This document shows, in pieces, positions 36,996 to 46,622 of a stretch of 64,000 nucleotides of DNA. Source of the DNA: Cunninghamia lanceolata. Its lineage: Eukaryota; Streptophyta; Pinopsida; Cupressales; Cupressaceae. Under the pieces are notes generated by a model. It was not told where the DNA came from, did no database searches, and worked only from the letters and a program-made list of their open reading frames with translations. The DNA lies in NCBI GenBank assembly GCA_027924645.1, contig BSBN01001753.1, positions 1,425,042 through 1,489,041 on the forward strand, read 5' to 3'. Every line of letters starts with the position of its first letter. The stretch's first letter is position 1. The position numbers were made by a program, and so were the translations under genes.

Positions 36996-38174
36996 ATGGA
37001 TGCATATGGTTTAAGGGAGCAACTCAAGACTGCTCTTGAGGATCTTGAACAGTCAAATTCTGAAGTCAATGAATTAAAGGAAAGACTCAAACAGGCTGAT
37101 GAATTCATGAGAGAATTAAAAGACAAATTAAGTCTCTCTATGAAAAAGAGAAAGGAGCTGCTCCAACAGTTGGCAAGACAAAGTGAAGAAAGAAATACAA
37201 ATGAAGAATTGACTGAGCAAACCAAGTTATGTGAAAAGTTATCAAAAGAAGTCATTATGTTAAGACATGAAATGGAATCAGGAACTATAAAGTTTACTCA
37301 AGAGATTGAAGAAAAAAGAAAGGCTGAAGACAATCTAAGACAATCTCTTAAAGAAAAATCAGAAGAATGCCACCAGATGGACAGCATTATCAGACATCTT
37401 GAATTTGATCTTGAAGATGCCAAAGATAATGAAGAAAAACTTGAGGATCAAATTGCCTCTCTCAAAAGAGACCTTCAAACAGCAAATGAATATAAAGAGA
37501 AATTCAAGATAAGTTCTGCTCAACTTGAAGTTCTTCTTGGAAGTCAAAAGAGGACAGATGACAAGTATGGTTTGGGATATGAGAAAGGAGAAAGCTCCGA
37601 ATCCGGTCAGAAGAATCTTGGATCAGAAAATCCAAGGAGCAGGCCTAGAAGACCTCCGGTAAGACAGCCAAATGCTCAAAGATATCCATCCTTCAATGGA
37701 TACTGCCACAGCTGCAACCACTTTGGTCACAAAGCTAATCAGTGCAGAATGAGAATGAATCAGATTAATTCATCCTTCTCCGGACAGTGCTTCAACTGCA
37801 AAAGGTATGGACACAAATCCCATGAATGCAGAATTATGCAAGTAAACAAATCATTCAAAGGTAGATGCTTTACATGCAATAGAGTAGGTCATATGGCTAA
37901 TCAATGCAGATCAAGAGGATATCAGTCAAATATGCAAAGAAATGTTATTTGCCAAATCTGCAATAGGTCCGGTCATAATGCTAAAGTCTGCAGAAACAAG
38001 TATCAGGACAAAAGAGGTCCGGTGTATAATCAGAATCAAGACAAGGGTAAACAAAAGATGAATGCGGATAAAGTTAGGAATCAGATGAGCAAGATTTGGG
38101 TGAAGAAAAGTTCAGAGAATGTAGAGGTTGGATCCGCACCAGACTCTGGTGCTGATATTTCTTCCAGAAATTAA
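36996..38174 (+). CDS. NA-5 ORF-A: coiled-coil protein with four CCHC zinc knuckles
   Basis: This 392-residue intact ORF starts 50 nt after the primer site. Residues about 5-185 are a long, highly charged coiled coil. The following segment (SSAQLEVLLGSQ...DKYGLGYEKGESSES, about 173-202) resembles the linker after the zinc knuckle in SIRE-type copia Gag proteins. Four perfect CX2CX4HX4C knuckles follow at 237-250, 265-278, 291-304 and 319-332; autonomous relatives here have one. The tail is basic and ends with PDSGAD (382-387), which recalls a protease DSG motif but stops five residues later. It probably binds and packages element RNA. The usual N-terminal capsid domain is missing, so it may co-assemble with another Gag. 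Expression is expected from the NA-5 LTR. Confidence 0.88.
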   Translation: MDAYGLREQLKTALEDLEQSNSEVNELKERLKQADEFMRELKDKLSLSMKKRKELLQQLARQSEERNTNEELTEQTKLCEKLSKEVIMLRHEMESGTIKFTQEIEEKRKAEDNLRQSLKEKSEECHQMDSIIRHLEFDLEDAKDNEEKLEDQIASLKRDLQTANEYKEKFKISSAQLEVLLGSQKRTDDKYGLGYEKGESSESGQKNLGSENPRSRPRRPPVRQPNAQRYPSFNGYCHSCNHFGHKANQCRMRMNQINSSFSGQCFNCKRYGHKSHECRIMQVNKSFKGRCFTCNRVGHMANQCRSRGYQSNMQRNVICQICNRSGHNAKVCRNKYQDKRGPVYNQNQDKGKQKMNADKVRNQMSKIWVKKSSENVEVGSAPDSGADISSRN

Positions 38175-38209
38175 AAAGTGAGCTCAGGCTCAGGGGGAGA
38201 CTCAAAGAA

Positions 38210-38500
38210 AATCCTGTTCCCCCAGCCAAACAAGTGGTGCCGGATGTGGCACAAGATGCGGATTAAAAGGTTTTCAGATATGAGTCTTGAGATGCTTCAG
38301 TCAAGTTTTCAGAGGTCCGCATGGAGTTATGAAGAAGCCGTGATCGATCAAATAAGACCTGATCAGGGAGATGATCCAGTATGACAAAGGATTACAAAAA
38401 GGTCCGGAGAGATCCGGAAGTGCACTATCTTGTTCTGCGGATTGGACAGAGTGTTTGGGATGTTCTTGTAATATGTTACCTCGATTTATTCATGATTGAA
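38210..38500 (+). repeat. Copia-3-type LTR (U3) fragment inside NA-5
   Basis: ATGCGGATTAAAAGG...ATATGAGTCTTGAGATGCTTCAGT...TTTCAGAGGTCCGCATG (about 38258-38324), then AAAAAGGTCCGG...CTGCGGATTGG...TTTGGGATGTTCTTG, match in order the complement of Copia-3 LTR positions about 18935-18850 and 18795-18720. The match is diverged and has gaps. It lies between ORF-A and ORF-B in the promoter-sense orientation. Confidence 0.75.
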
Positions 38501-38827
38501 AGATCCGGATGATATTCGCAGATCAGGACTAATCCGGGATACTCCAAGCTATCCAGACAAGGCAAACCGGAATAATGTAGGTGAAGCATTTATTGCAGAC
38601 AGATATTAGGGTTCGCGGAGCAATATAAGGGATTTCTCAAAAGTCATTTGCTCATTCTGCACTCAAGAAGAAGCGAATAGTGGAGCTCTGCAACAAGATT
38701 CATCAAGCACACCAAGGATCTCCTGCCGAAGTCATTGCATAAAGAAATCAATCCAATTACTCCGTGCAAATCGAAGGCGCATAAGGTATTCTCCGTTTTT
38801 CATTACCTCACTGCAAATCTTTGAAGA

Positions 38828-41749
38828 ATGGCTACTCCAAATATAGTTAAGATCTCTGATAGACCTCGCCCCTCATTCAAGAAACATCCTTACAAATCAT
38901 TGGAGGTAGATCCACTAGGAGCCTTCTCTAGTGTTCCTTATGGTGTATTGCATACGGAAGATATTAGGGTTTACATCCATGCGAATCTTGAAGACTTTGG
39001 AGAAACAAAACTGATGAATATCTATCACAAACAATTGATAGATGACTCCTTTGAGATCAAACCTCAGTATAAAGCCATCCAGGACAAACACTTTGCACAG
39101 TGCATTCATTTCCCCTGTTTTGAAGAAGATGAATGGGTCCGGTATGTACTAAGTAGAGTACATGACAACTTCCTATGGTTGAACAAGCCCTTCAAGATCA
39201 CCAAGGATGCAATTAGGGCTGTAACCGGTCTGCACTCATCCGGTGGATTACCTGTTCTCAAATCTGTCAAAAATCAGACAGTCAGTGATGCAACCGGATC
39301 CAAGTTTGACAAGAGAGCTATGACAGTTGATGATATCATTGAACCGGATGTCAAATTTGCAGCTATAATAATTGGTTACAAAATCTATCACTCCAGTAGG
39401 GAAAATTCAGTACCGGGAACTACAATCTACACAGCCTATCAGATGTTAAAGGAGAATGCAGACTATGACTTGTGCGAGCTTCTAGTTAACCAACTCTTTG
39501 AAAATCTGCAGAAGATTAAGAAGGACAATAAAAACTCCTTCAAATATGGCAATCTGATCCTTTGTCTCTTCTTTTACTACATGAATGAGCTTCCCGGATC
39601 CAGTGGATGGATATGGCAGAATGACAGACCGGTTGCCATCCAAATCAGAGACTATTTGCATGGACTTGGGGATGCCAAAGCAAGAAATACAGCTCTATGG
39701 GGATACTTCAAAAACTTCCAAAGCATGATGCATGCAAGAGAAAGAATACCCCAATCCCTTGTAGAAAAGTACAAAGACACAGTATGCTTCATGGTTGAAA
39801 CAGATCAGTGTCTAATGGAGGCAGTAGAGCCAAGGACTGTTTGGATCATGCCCATGGGGTATGAAGTGGATGAACAGATAGTAGAGCTGCATGTTCAACA
39901 CATGCTAAGCCAGCCCAAAGATCCTAAGGCAGAAAGGTTTGGAACCTTTGAGGAACTGAGTGTAAAGTTACATGTAGAACTCAGGGAACCGGAGATAAAG
40001 AGGAAGGTAAGAAAAGAAGTTGAGCATATTGCTCAAGGCCTAGGCATCTCAAAAGAGGCACTTGATGCCAGCCGGGAAAAGAGGAGGAAGGTTGAGGAAG
40101 AAGAGAAAAGTAAAGAAAGTGTTCCGGTTGAAACTCCCACCCAGACCAGATCATCAAAAAGATCTGCACCTCCCTCAACCAAAAGTTCAAAACTGGAAGT
40201 CCAGGCATCCGGTAAAAGATCCAAGACAAAAGCCACAAGGGCTTATAAAAGCCAAAAGGATGAAGAGGAAACAGAGTCAGATGAGGGAGTAAAAGAAATA
40301 AAGAAGCAGAAGAAGAAAGGATCCGGTAAACCCTCCTCAGGACAAGACAAGGATGAAATGGCAGAGGTATCTGTTGAAAAGCCCACTCTGTCTCTAGAGA
40401 ATGTAATCAAGTCGGTCACGGTGGATGGAAACCTTCAACCAATGACTGAATCTTATGATGACTTCAGTGAGGCTGACCAAAAGACTCTGCAGGAAGCCAC
40501 AGTCAAATATCTGAACATATATAATAAGGCTTTCATTGAGATCATATCTCTTATTCCTAAAAGCCTAGAAAAGGAATTGGAAGTAAGAAAGAACAATGCT
40601 CATGCAAAAGATCTTGAGATCCGGGAGCAGATAGCTATTCAGCTATATCCTCAAATTGATCCCAAGACAATGAACATAATCTTCAAGGACTGCAAAGATG
40701 AGTTCAGAAGTAAAGCCAGGATGAATCAACTCATGCTTGGTGAGACTGACCAAGTGGCCCAAGAGACAGAAGAGATCCTCCGGAAGGCCTTCAAAAGGTT
40801 CAATCTTCCTGTTGTAGAGGACTTAGGTGCAGAAACAGCTGCAGATTTGGAATCATCTGTTCCGGAAGAAGTGGGCCCTGAACATACAAGCATCTCTCCT
40901 CCGGTTTCCCCTACAGTCTCCGGATCCAAAGAAGAAGAGCAATTACAGGAGAAGGAAGCAGTGGTGAAAGACAAAGAGGTTGACAGTTCCAAGACTGCAG
41001 AAGAAAAGAAACATTTGTCTCCGGCAAGAGACACTGCACAAACTGTTCAACAATTTTTGAGCAAAGAAACTTTAGAGATTGATGAACCGGAGCTTCTAAA
41101 AGGCCCATTCGACTTTGACTCTCTCTCTCCGGTACAAACAATGAAGATAGCTTCATTTGCAAATGCCAAGGCAAATGAAAAACTCCTGAAGTCTCATATG
41201 GAAGACTGTGAGTTGATAGAGGCTGCTTCCGGAGTACTTGTAAAGATTATGCCATCAATCCAGATAGATCCGACAGCCTCCTCTTCTGGTAATCTAAAAA
41301 CCTTAGTCAGCAGTGTTGATACACATTTTGATTCTCTAGAAAAATCAGCTGAAGAAAAGGTCCGGAAGGAATTTTTGGATAAAAGATTTTCAGAAGTATT
41401 AGAATTAATCTCTAAAGATAGGAAGATTGTGAGCATTGGAATAAAGAGCTTAGAGAATGCTCTTAAGGATGGCGGTGACATCTACAAATTTTGTATATCC
41501 TGGCCAAAGGCAACAGCAGCAATTGATAAGAAAATAAAAGAGGAACAGGACAAGCTACAAAGCTTATCTCAGAGTTTTGATCCTCTCTCTTCCTCCATAA
41601 TAAATCAAGAATGTCAGACTATTGCAGTCTTGAATGAAATAAAGAATCTTGAGAAGGAAAGGAAGAATATCACTAACCGGATGGGAGAACTTAGAAGGAT
41701 TATAATCCCTAAGTTGGAAACTATGCATGAGGCCATCAGTGATGCTTAG
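38828..41749 (+). CDS. NA-5 ORF-B: 973-residue protein of unknown function
   Basis: I do not recognise a named function. Residues about 1-400 look globular (EWVRYVLSRVHDNFLWLNKPF, about 102-122; ITKDAIRAVTGLHSSGGLP, about 124-142; LVNQLFENLQKI, about 219-230; ILCLFFYYMNELPG, about 244-257). This layout recalls the putative plant transposon or envelope-like domain found in extra ORFs of plant LTR elements, with low confidence. Residues about 415-515 are strongly charged with basic clusters (KRRK, KKQKKK) that could act as nuclear signals. The rest is acidic, then helical and coiled-coil to the end. No signal peptide or clear membrane span is seen. The frame ends at TAG 41747-41749, but 53 more sense codons follow in frame to TGA at 41909-41911, so the original protein was probably longer. 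Confidence 0.85.
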   Translation: MATPNIVKISDRPRPSFKKHPYKSLEVDPLGAFSSVPYGVLHTEDIRVYIHANLEDFGETKLMNIYHKQLIDDSFEIKPQYKAIQDKHFAQCIHFPCFEEDEWVRYVLSRVHDNFLWLNKPFKITKDAIRAVTGLHSSGGLPVLKSVKNQTVSDATGSKFDKRAMTVDDIIEPDVKFAAIIIGYKIYHSSRENSVPGTTIYTAYQMLKENADYDLCELLVNQLFENLQKIKKDNKNSFKYGNLILCLFFYYMNELPGSSGWIWQNDRPVAIQIRDYLHGLGDAKARNTALWGYFKNFQSMMHARERIPQSLVEKYKDTVCFMVETDQCLMEAVEPRTVWIMPMGYEVDEQIVELHVQHMLSQPKDPKAERFGTFEELSVKLHVELREPEIKRKVRKEVEHIAQGLGISKEALDASREKRRKVEEEEKSKESVPVETPTQTRSSKRSAPPSTKSSKLEVQASGKRSKTKATRAYKSQKDEEETESDEGVKEIKKQKKKGSGKPSSGQDKDEMAEVSVEKPTLSLENVIKSVTVDGNLQPMTESYDDFSEADQKTLQEATVKYLNIYNKAFIEIISLIPKSLEKELEVRKNNAHAKDLEIREQIAIQLYPQIDPKTMNIIFKDCKDEFRSKARMNQLMLGETDQVAQETEEILRKAFKRFNLPVVEDLGAETAADLESSVPEEVGPEHTSISPPVSPTVSGSKEEEQLQEKEAVVKDKEVDSSKTAEEKKHLSPARDTAQTVQQFLSKETLEIDEPELLKGPFDFDSLSPVQTMKIASFANAKANEKLLKSHMEDCELIEAASGVLVKIMPSIQIDPTASSSGNLKTLVSSVDTHFDSLEKSAEEKVRKEFLDKRFSEVLELISKDRKIVSIGIKSLENALKDGGDIYKFCISWPKATAAIDKKIKEEQDKLQSLSQSFDPLSSSIINQECQTIAVLNEIKNLEKERKNITNRMGELRRIIIPKLETMHEAISDA

Positions 41750-41911
41750 ACCACCGCCCAAACAAAAGATCCGACAGATCTCAAGCAGGCAGAAGCTTTT
41801 GCATTTTTGTTGAGTGGTCACATTTCAATTTTGGACAGAATGAAGCAAAGTTGGGCTACAGAAATGATCCAATTGCAGACATCCTTTGCAGACATTCTTC
41901 AGTATATGTGA
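41750..41911 (+). other. In-frame extension of ORF-B after TAG
   Basis: The frame continues without a stop from 41750 (TTAQTKDPTDLKQAEAFAFL...) to TGA at 41909-41911 and keeps the helical character of the ORF-B C terminus. A CAG to TAG change, or less likely readthrough, explains it. Confidence 0.6.
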
Positions 41912-41984
41912 GTATGTAAATATGCGGCTATGTATAGAAAATTTTTGAAAATTTTGGTGTGCGGACCCCACCCTTTGCCATTGA

Positions 41985-42143
41985 TGTCAAAGGGGGAGTG
42001 AGGAGCAGTGAAAAATGAGGAATCCAACTAAGGGGGAGTTCCGGAAATTGTATATAAAGACAGAGCATCAGCAAAGGGGGAGCATAGTGAAAACACTTAG
42101 TCATTTTTCACTAAGTGTTGCCATCAATGCCAAAGGGGGAGAT
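41985..42143 (+). promoter_or_regulatory. NA-5 polypurine tracts and alternative hairpin
   Basis: Four AAGGGGGAG blocks occur at about 41989, 42030, 42074 and 42132, and the last (AAAGGGGGAGAT) touches the 3' LTR. Between the third and fourth, AACACTTAGT (42092-42101) pairs perfectly with ACTAAGTGTT (42110-42119). AGTGAAAA (42087-42094) can instead pair with TTTTCACT (42105-42112), so two exclusive folds exist. Confidence 0.65.
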
Positions 42144-43238
42144 TGTTGGCAAGAGACACTATATGGATTCATGGTTGTTGTCATTGATGGCAACAAAGGT
42201 CATCCCACACATCCGCAAGTCATGATGTGTCTCTACCGGAAGTCAGAATAAAGAATGTTGTGGTCCGGTGAACAAGAACAGAGCATGTGGCAAGGTCTGA
42301 CAGATTGATCCGGATCTCTCAGAGGAAGTGTCTTGGTGCAGTGCGGATTTGGGGAAGTCAAGAGGACTACCTTGAGTGGTATATTCCAAGGATTTAGCCT
42401 CCGGTGATGGACAAGGAAAAAGATATGAATAGTTGAGTACCGGATTCCTGAGAGACAGTGAAAACAGAGGAAGAACTGACTGACAGAGTATCAGACTACT
42501 TTCCGGATATGTTACTATTGATGATAGAGGTTGTGAAGGCATGAATCATGTTTGGCCGACATGATTAATGATATCTACAAGTATATGCTTGATCCGCATT
42601 GCTTGGTAAGGAAGGATTCAGCCGACAGAACAAGAGTTTGTAAGAAACTAGACTGTTCCGGATGCCGACTAGAAAGGTGATGAAATTACTTGTGCGGATA
42701 TATATAGAGGATGGATTTAGTTGTGAAGTGTGTGATTGTGTGAAGATATATGCGAATAAGTCCAGAACAGAGCAGAAGTAGCAAAAAGGATCCGGTATGT
42801 GAAAGATAGCAGAATAAAGAACAGAGGAAAGATGAAGTGCAGCAGATCAGTGTACTGAGCCTAACCGGAACTGAACTCCAGCATATGCAGATGCTTCCAA
42901 TCAGTTCAAGACTGTGATTCTTATCACTTTGTAGACAGTGTGTCTTCTTGTAGGCAGTGGGCCTCTTGTGAGCAGTGTGCTCGGGCAGTGAGCCCTAATT
43001 GGCAAGTGCCATTTTTTTGTAATCTCCTATTCTTCTAACAGAGAATAATTTTGGGTTAATCACCCCGTGGTTTTCTCCCTTAACAGGGTTTCCACGTCAA
43101 AAATACTATGTTATGTGTTTCTTATTTCATGGTAATGTTTTTGTGTTTGATTCAATGCTGCATCAATTAATAAGAAAGTTCAATAAGGGAAATAATTAGG
43201 ATAACTGATTCACCCCCCCCCCCTCTCAGTTATCAACA
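42144..43238 (+). repeat. NA-5 3' LTR
   Basis: Almost identical to 35839-36930. It repeats the TATATATA (42699-42706) and the hairpin array (42933-43011). The C run before the end is two bases longer than in the 5' LTR. Confidence 0.95.
42933..43011 (+). other. Five-hairpin AGTG-loop array, NA-5 3' LTR
   Basis: Same five units as 36627-36705 with no change. In this copy the array is near the 3' end of the RNA. Confidence 0.8.
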
Positions 43239-46200
43239 TTTCCAACCATGCATAACCTATATCTTTTCCATGATCAAGATACTACCTTTGATGAAGAAGC
43301 TATCCATGAGCAACTTGATCCTATGCATGAGCTAGAGATCCAATTTCGGCCCCTCCATAACCTATATCTTTTCTATGAATAAGATATTATCGTTGATGAA
43401 GAACCTATGCATGAACACCTTAATTCCATCATGATAAATCCTATCTATGATCAAGATCCCATCTATGATCAAGAGCCTATCTATGATCAAGCAGACCATG
43501 ATGATCCTCTTAGCCCACTTTATGCATTCCATGGTCCTGAGCCTATAACCCCATCTAGTCCTATCCAAGATCCAGCAACTTCCACTTCCCTTGATGAGAC
43601 ACTTGCCTCCCAAGCAAGCGTAGAAAATCAAACCAGTAATACTCCTCCGCCATCCCTTATCGACCATGCTGCAAATACCCCACCATATATCTTTGGTCTT
43701 TCCACCGTCATCCATGAGTGTTCCTCCTTAGAACACCAGTAACCATTATCCTCTATCTCACCTTCTTCATCCAATAAAGAATTTGTGTCTAGTGTTCCAC
43801 CTACACATAATCCCACTGTCCACCACATACTCCAACATATGAACTATCAAGGTAAAGGCTTAGGCCTTCATGAACAAGGTATTTTGGAGCCCGTCCATGT
43901 CAATGTTCCTCCTCCTTCATATGGCCTTGGATACACACCACAAGGTAAACAATCTCGAGATGTTGGTACTTCCTCCACTCCTCCTAAATCCCCCACTTTT
44001 CATCGCAAACCCTATTGTATCCCCAAAACATATGTCGCCATCCCACCTCCGTCATCCTATAATCATCAAAAGCATGTGACCATACACCTTCCACCATCCA
44101 ATCTACCTCCACTACTTCCAACTCCTAACATTCCTCCATGCATTTTACCACCACTTCTTCCAACACCTTATCCATCCATCTATAAATCCTCTAAATATCC
44201 CAATCATGGCCAACAAATGCACATGTTGTCTAAACAACAAGCTTCCACCAACCTCACTTCCACCATCCCCAGGGGATTCAAAAGCACAAATCTGGATGCC
44301 TCTACCTATAAAGTCAAAAATCCTAAGAGTCCTCATGACCTAGGATACAAAAGCCAAGAATCAAAGAAACATCCATCTCAAAAGTTGCATACACCCACAC
44401 ACCTCAATGCCAAACTGAAAAAGGTGTGGGTCCCCAAGCAACAAATAATTATCTCAAAAGCTACACAAAAGCTGCATATACCCAAGCCCATACCTTCACA
44501 AGTACAATCTACAAGCAAAAAGGTTTGGGTACCCAAGCAAAAAGCCATCAAGTCAAATGAGGCATCCACCTCTAAAGCATCCCAAACATCCACTTTCTCC
44601 CATGCCATCCAAAAGTATCAAATCCTTCCATCCCACATGACAAAAAAATCAAAAAAATACTAAGTCTATGTGGGTCCCTAAATTCCTAAATCATTCATCC
44701 ACCAAGCAAAACTCTTCATTGCATCCTACGCCACCTTCCCATCATCAGCTTCAATGTTTATCACAGTATGTGTAACCGTTGGTCATGGTTCCCTTCCATT
44801 CCACAACACTTCTGTATAACTCCATCTCCCTTCCTTTCCACTCCTATCCTACATATCTTCCTCATCCTATGGTCCATGCTTTTGCATAAACCTTCCTTCC
44901 ATCTTTACATAAGTCCTATATTCTAGATCGTCATCCACTATCGTACCTTCCATAATCTGCTATCTACCTGCTCCATCTCACTTTCATGTAATCCCCTACC
45001 AACATCTATGAGAACACTTGACATAGTCCATGCAACAACATTTCTAGTGGGACAATCACCTTTCAAGGAACTAGATGCTCGAGTCCTTATCCATATCCAC
45101 CTTCTTCTATCCAAATATCCAAAAAAAAAAAATCAAAAAGAGTAAAGAGAAATCCTTTCATCCAAATGGTGAAAACTTGGCAAACAGGTGCCTTGGATAA
45201 GTACCATAATGAAAATCTGGCAAACAGGCATCATGTGTAAGTTGATCTCCTATGTCACCTACACTTGGGGGCACCTTGTCTCATCGGCATATCACTCTTC
45301 TCCTATCAGTTTCCTTCCATACCATTTCCTATCCTATTCCTCTATCCTACATACCTATACTATCGAGTCTATCAATCCTGATCTTCCATTCCTCTATTTC
45401 TTTGATCTTGATAAAGATTGGGGGCACAATGTTGACAAATGTTTTTGAATGGCTCTTGACATACCTTATCCCTCCAAACCACACAAATCCTTCATTATCC
45501 TCTCATCCTCCTTCTTCGTCTTAAGAATTGTCATGAAAAATCCTAAGTATTCTACCTACAATGGGGCATGTTATTCCTATGTGACTTAGTCCTTGGTGAT
45601 CACATTCTTGCCCTCTTCCATGTGCATTTCATTCCTTATCACCCATATATCTACCTATCCATGGTGTTTCCTTGTCATCAGTATCATTCGATCCATATCT
45701 GGTCCATATCTGTTCCATACCTGATCCATATCTCTTCCTTGTCATGTCTCATCCGATCCATATCTTAGTTCCATGGTCCAAGTCCCGAACTACGTTGCCT
45801 CTACGTCGTCATGTAGGCAAGGCCATTATCAATACACCCTCGAGGCTCCACTTCCCATCCATCCCATGTCTTGTCGTTCGTCCCTCTACCCATCCGCGTC
45901 TCCACCTTTCTCTAGACAAGCACACACAGCAAAGCAAGCTTCCCAAAACAACAAAAACCTTGGCACAAAAACATCAACCTATCCAAAGCAGAGCACCATA
46001 CCGAAACACTCAAACCAATTCTATATCAATTATGCCCAAAAGACACATCTAATGCAAGAATGCTTTGTGTTTTTATATCGGTTAACTTACAAAGTCTAGG
46101 ATTTTTGTCACTATGTCTTCCTATGCTACTCAAGGATGCCAAAAGCTAGAGATGATATGATGGGGGCATAATCTTTTTCTTTGTCTGCTGCTTGTGGATT

Positions 46201-46501
46201 AAACTTTAGTAATGTCACGACTTTTGTCTAACGACATGATCAGCAAAAGATCATCGAGGACTCTGAAGTCTAAACATGAAAAGGGGCAATCCTTGTCTGT
46301 TGAAACGTAAGAAATACTCAGGTCATCTGGATTCAATTTTGACTAGATGCTTGTATTAACTTGCTAAATCAAAATCCATGTAAGCAATACTCAGGTCATC
46401 TCGGTTCAATTATACCTAGATGCTTGTATTTTCTTACAACATAATAAAAGCCCAATGATGAAACAAAGCACTTTAAAATACTCGCAATATCAAGATGACA
46501 A

Positions 46502-46622
46502 ATATCCATATCCATAACGTATCCAATTGCATTGCATGTCCATATCCATATCCATATCCATACCGTATCCAATTGCGTCTCATATCCGTATCCATATCCA
46601 AATGCATTTCCCCATATCCCAT
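46502..46622. repeat. CATATC-type simple repeat
   Basis: Iterated CCATATCCATAT interrupted by two copies of CGTATCCAATTGC. Confidence 0.8.

Larger units (their letters stand above)
35839..43238 (+). mobile_element. NA-5: very young non-autonomous copia-like element
   Basis: The 7,400-bp element is flanked by TTTCC (35834-35838 and 43239-43243). The LTRs (1,092 and 1,095 bp) show three substitutions, a 1-bp indel and a 2-bp difference in a C run by eye, about 0.3%. It has an initiator-Met primer site, a coiled-coil zinc-knuckle ORF, a large second ORF and a perfect AAAGGGGGAGA tract. No protease, integrase, reverse transcriptase or RNase H motif is present in any frame. Its R/U5-like LTR part strongly resembles that of Copia-3, so it probably borrows enzymes from such an element. 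Confidence 0.92.
35036..44663 (+). pseudogene. Gypsy-L ORF with G-patch-like motif, split by NA-5
   Basis: I do not recognise the protein as a whole. From ATG 35036 (MANQLEYIAQKLQYLQ) the frame runs to 35838, is interrupted by NA-5, and continues in the same frame from 43244 to the stop at 44661-44663. Three in-frame TAA codons (35132, 43380, 43740) break it. It is rich in Pro, Ser and Thr. A short block LDDLWKRVFPNLYNQRKARE lies near 35403. A coding duplication (HNLYLF...DEE) lies at about 43247-43410, then three PIYDQ repeats near 43440. A glycine-rich MNYQGKGLGLHEQGI near 43841 resembles a G-patch, a nucleic-acid-binding motif seen in plant gypsy polyproteins. The 3' part is basic with repeated KKVWVPKQ. 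It is probably a diverged gag-type protein. Confidence 0.65.

Noticed and set aside
40726..41174. Minus-strand frames of 87-102 codons in ORF-B
   Set aside because: Antisense shadows with Ser/Leu-rich composition caused by the Lys/Glu-rich sense protein.
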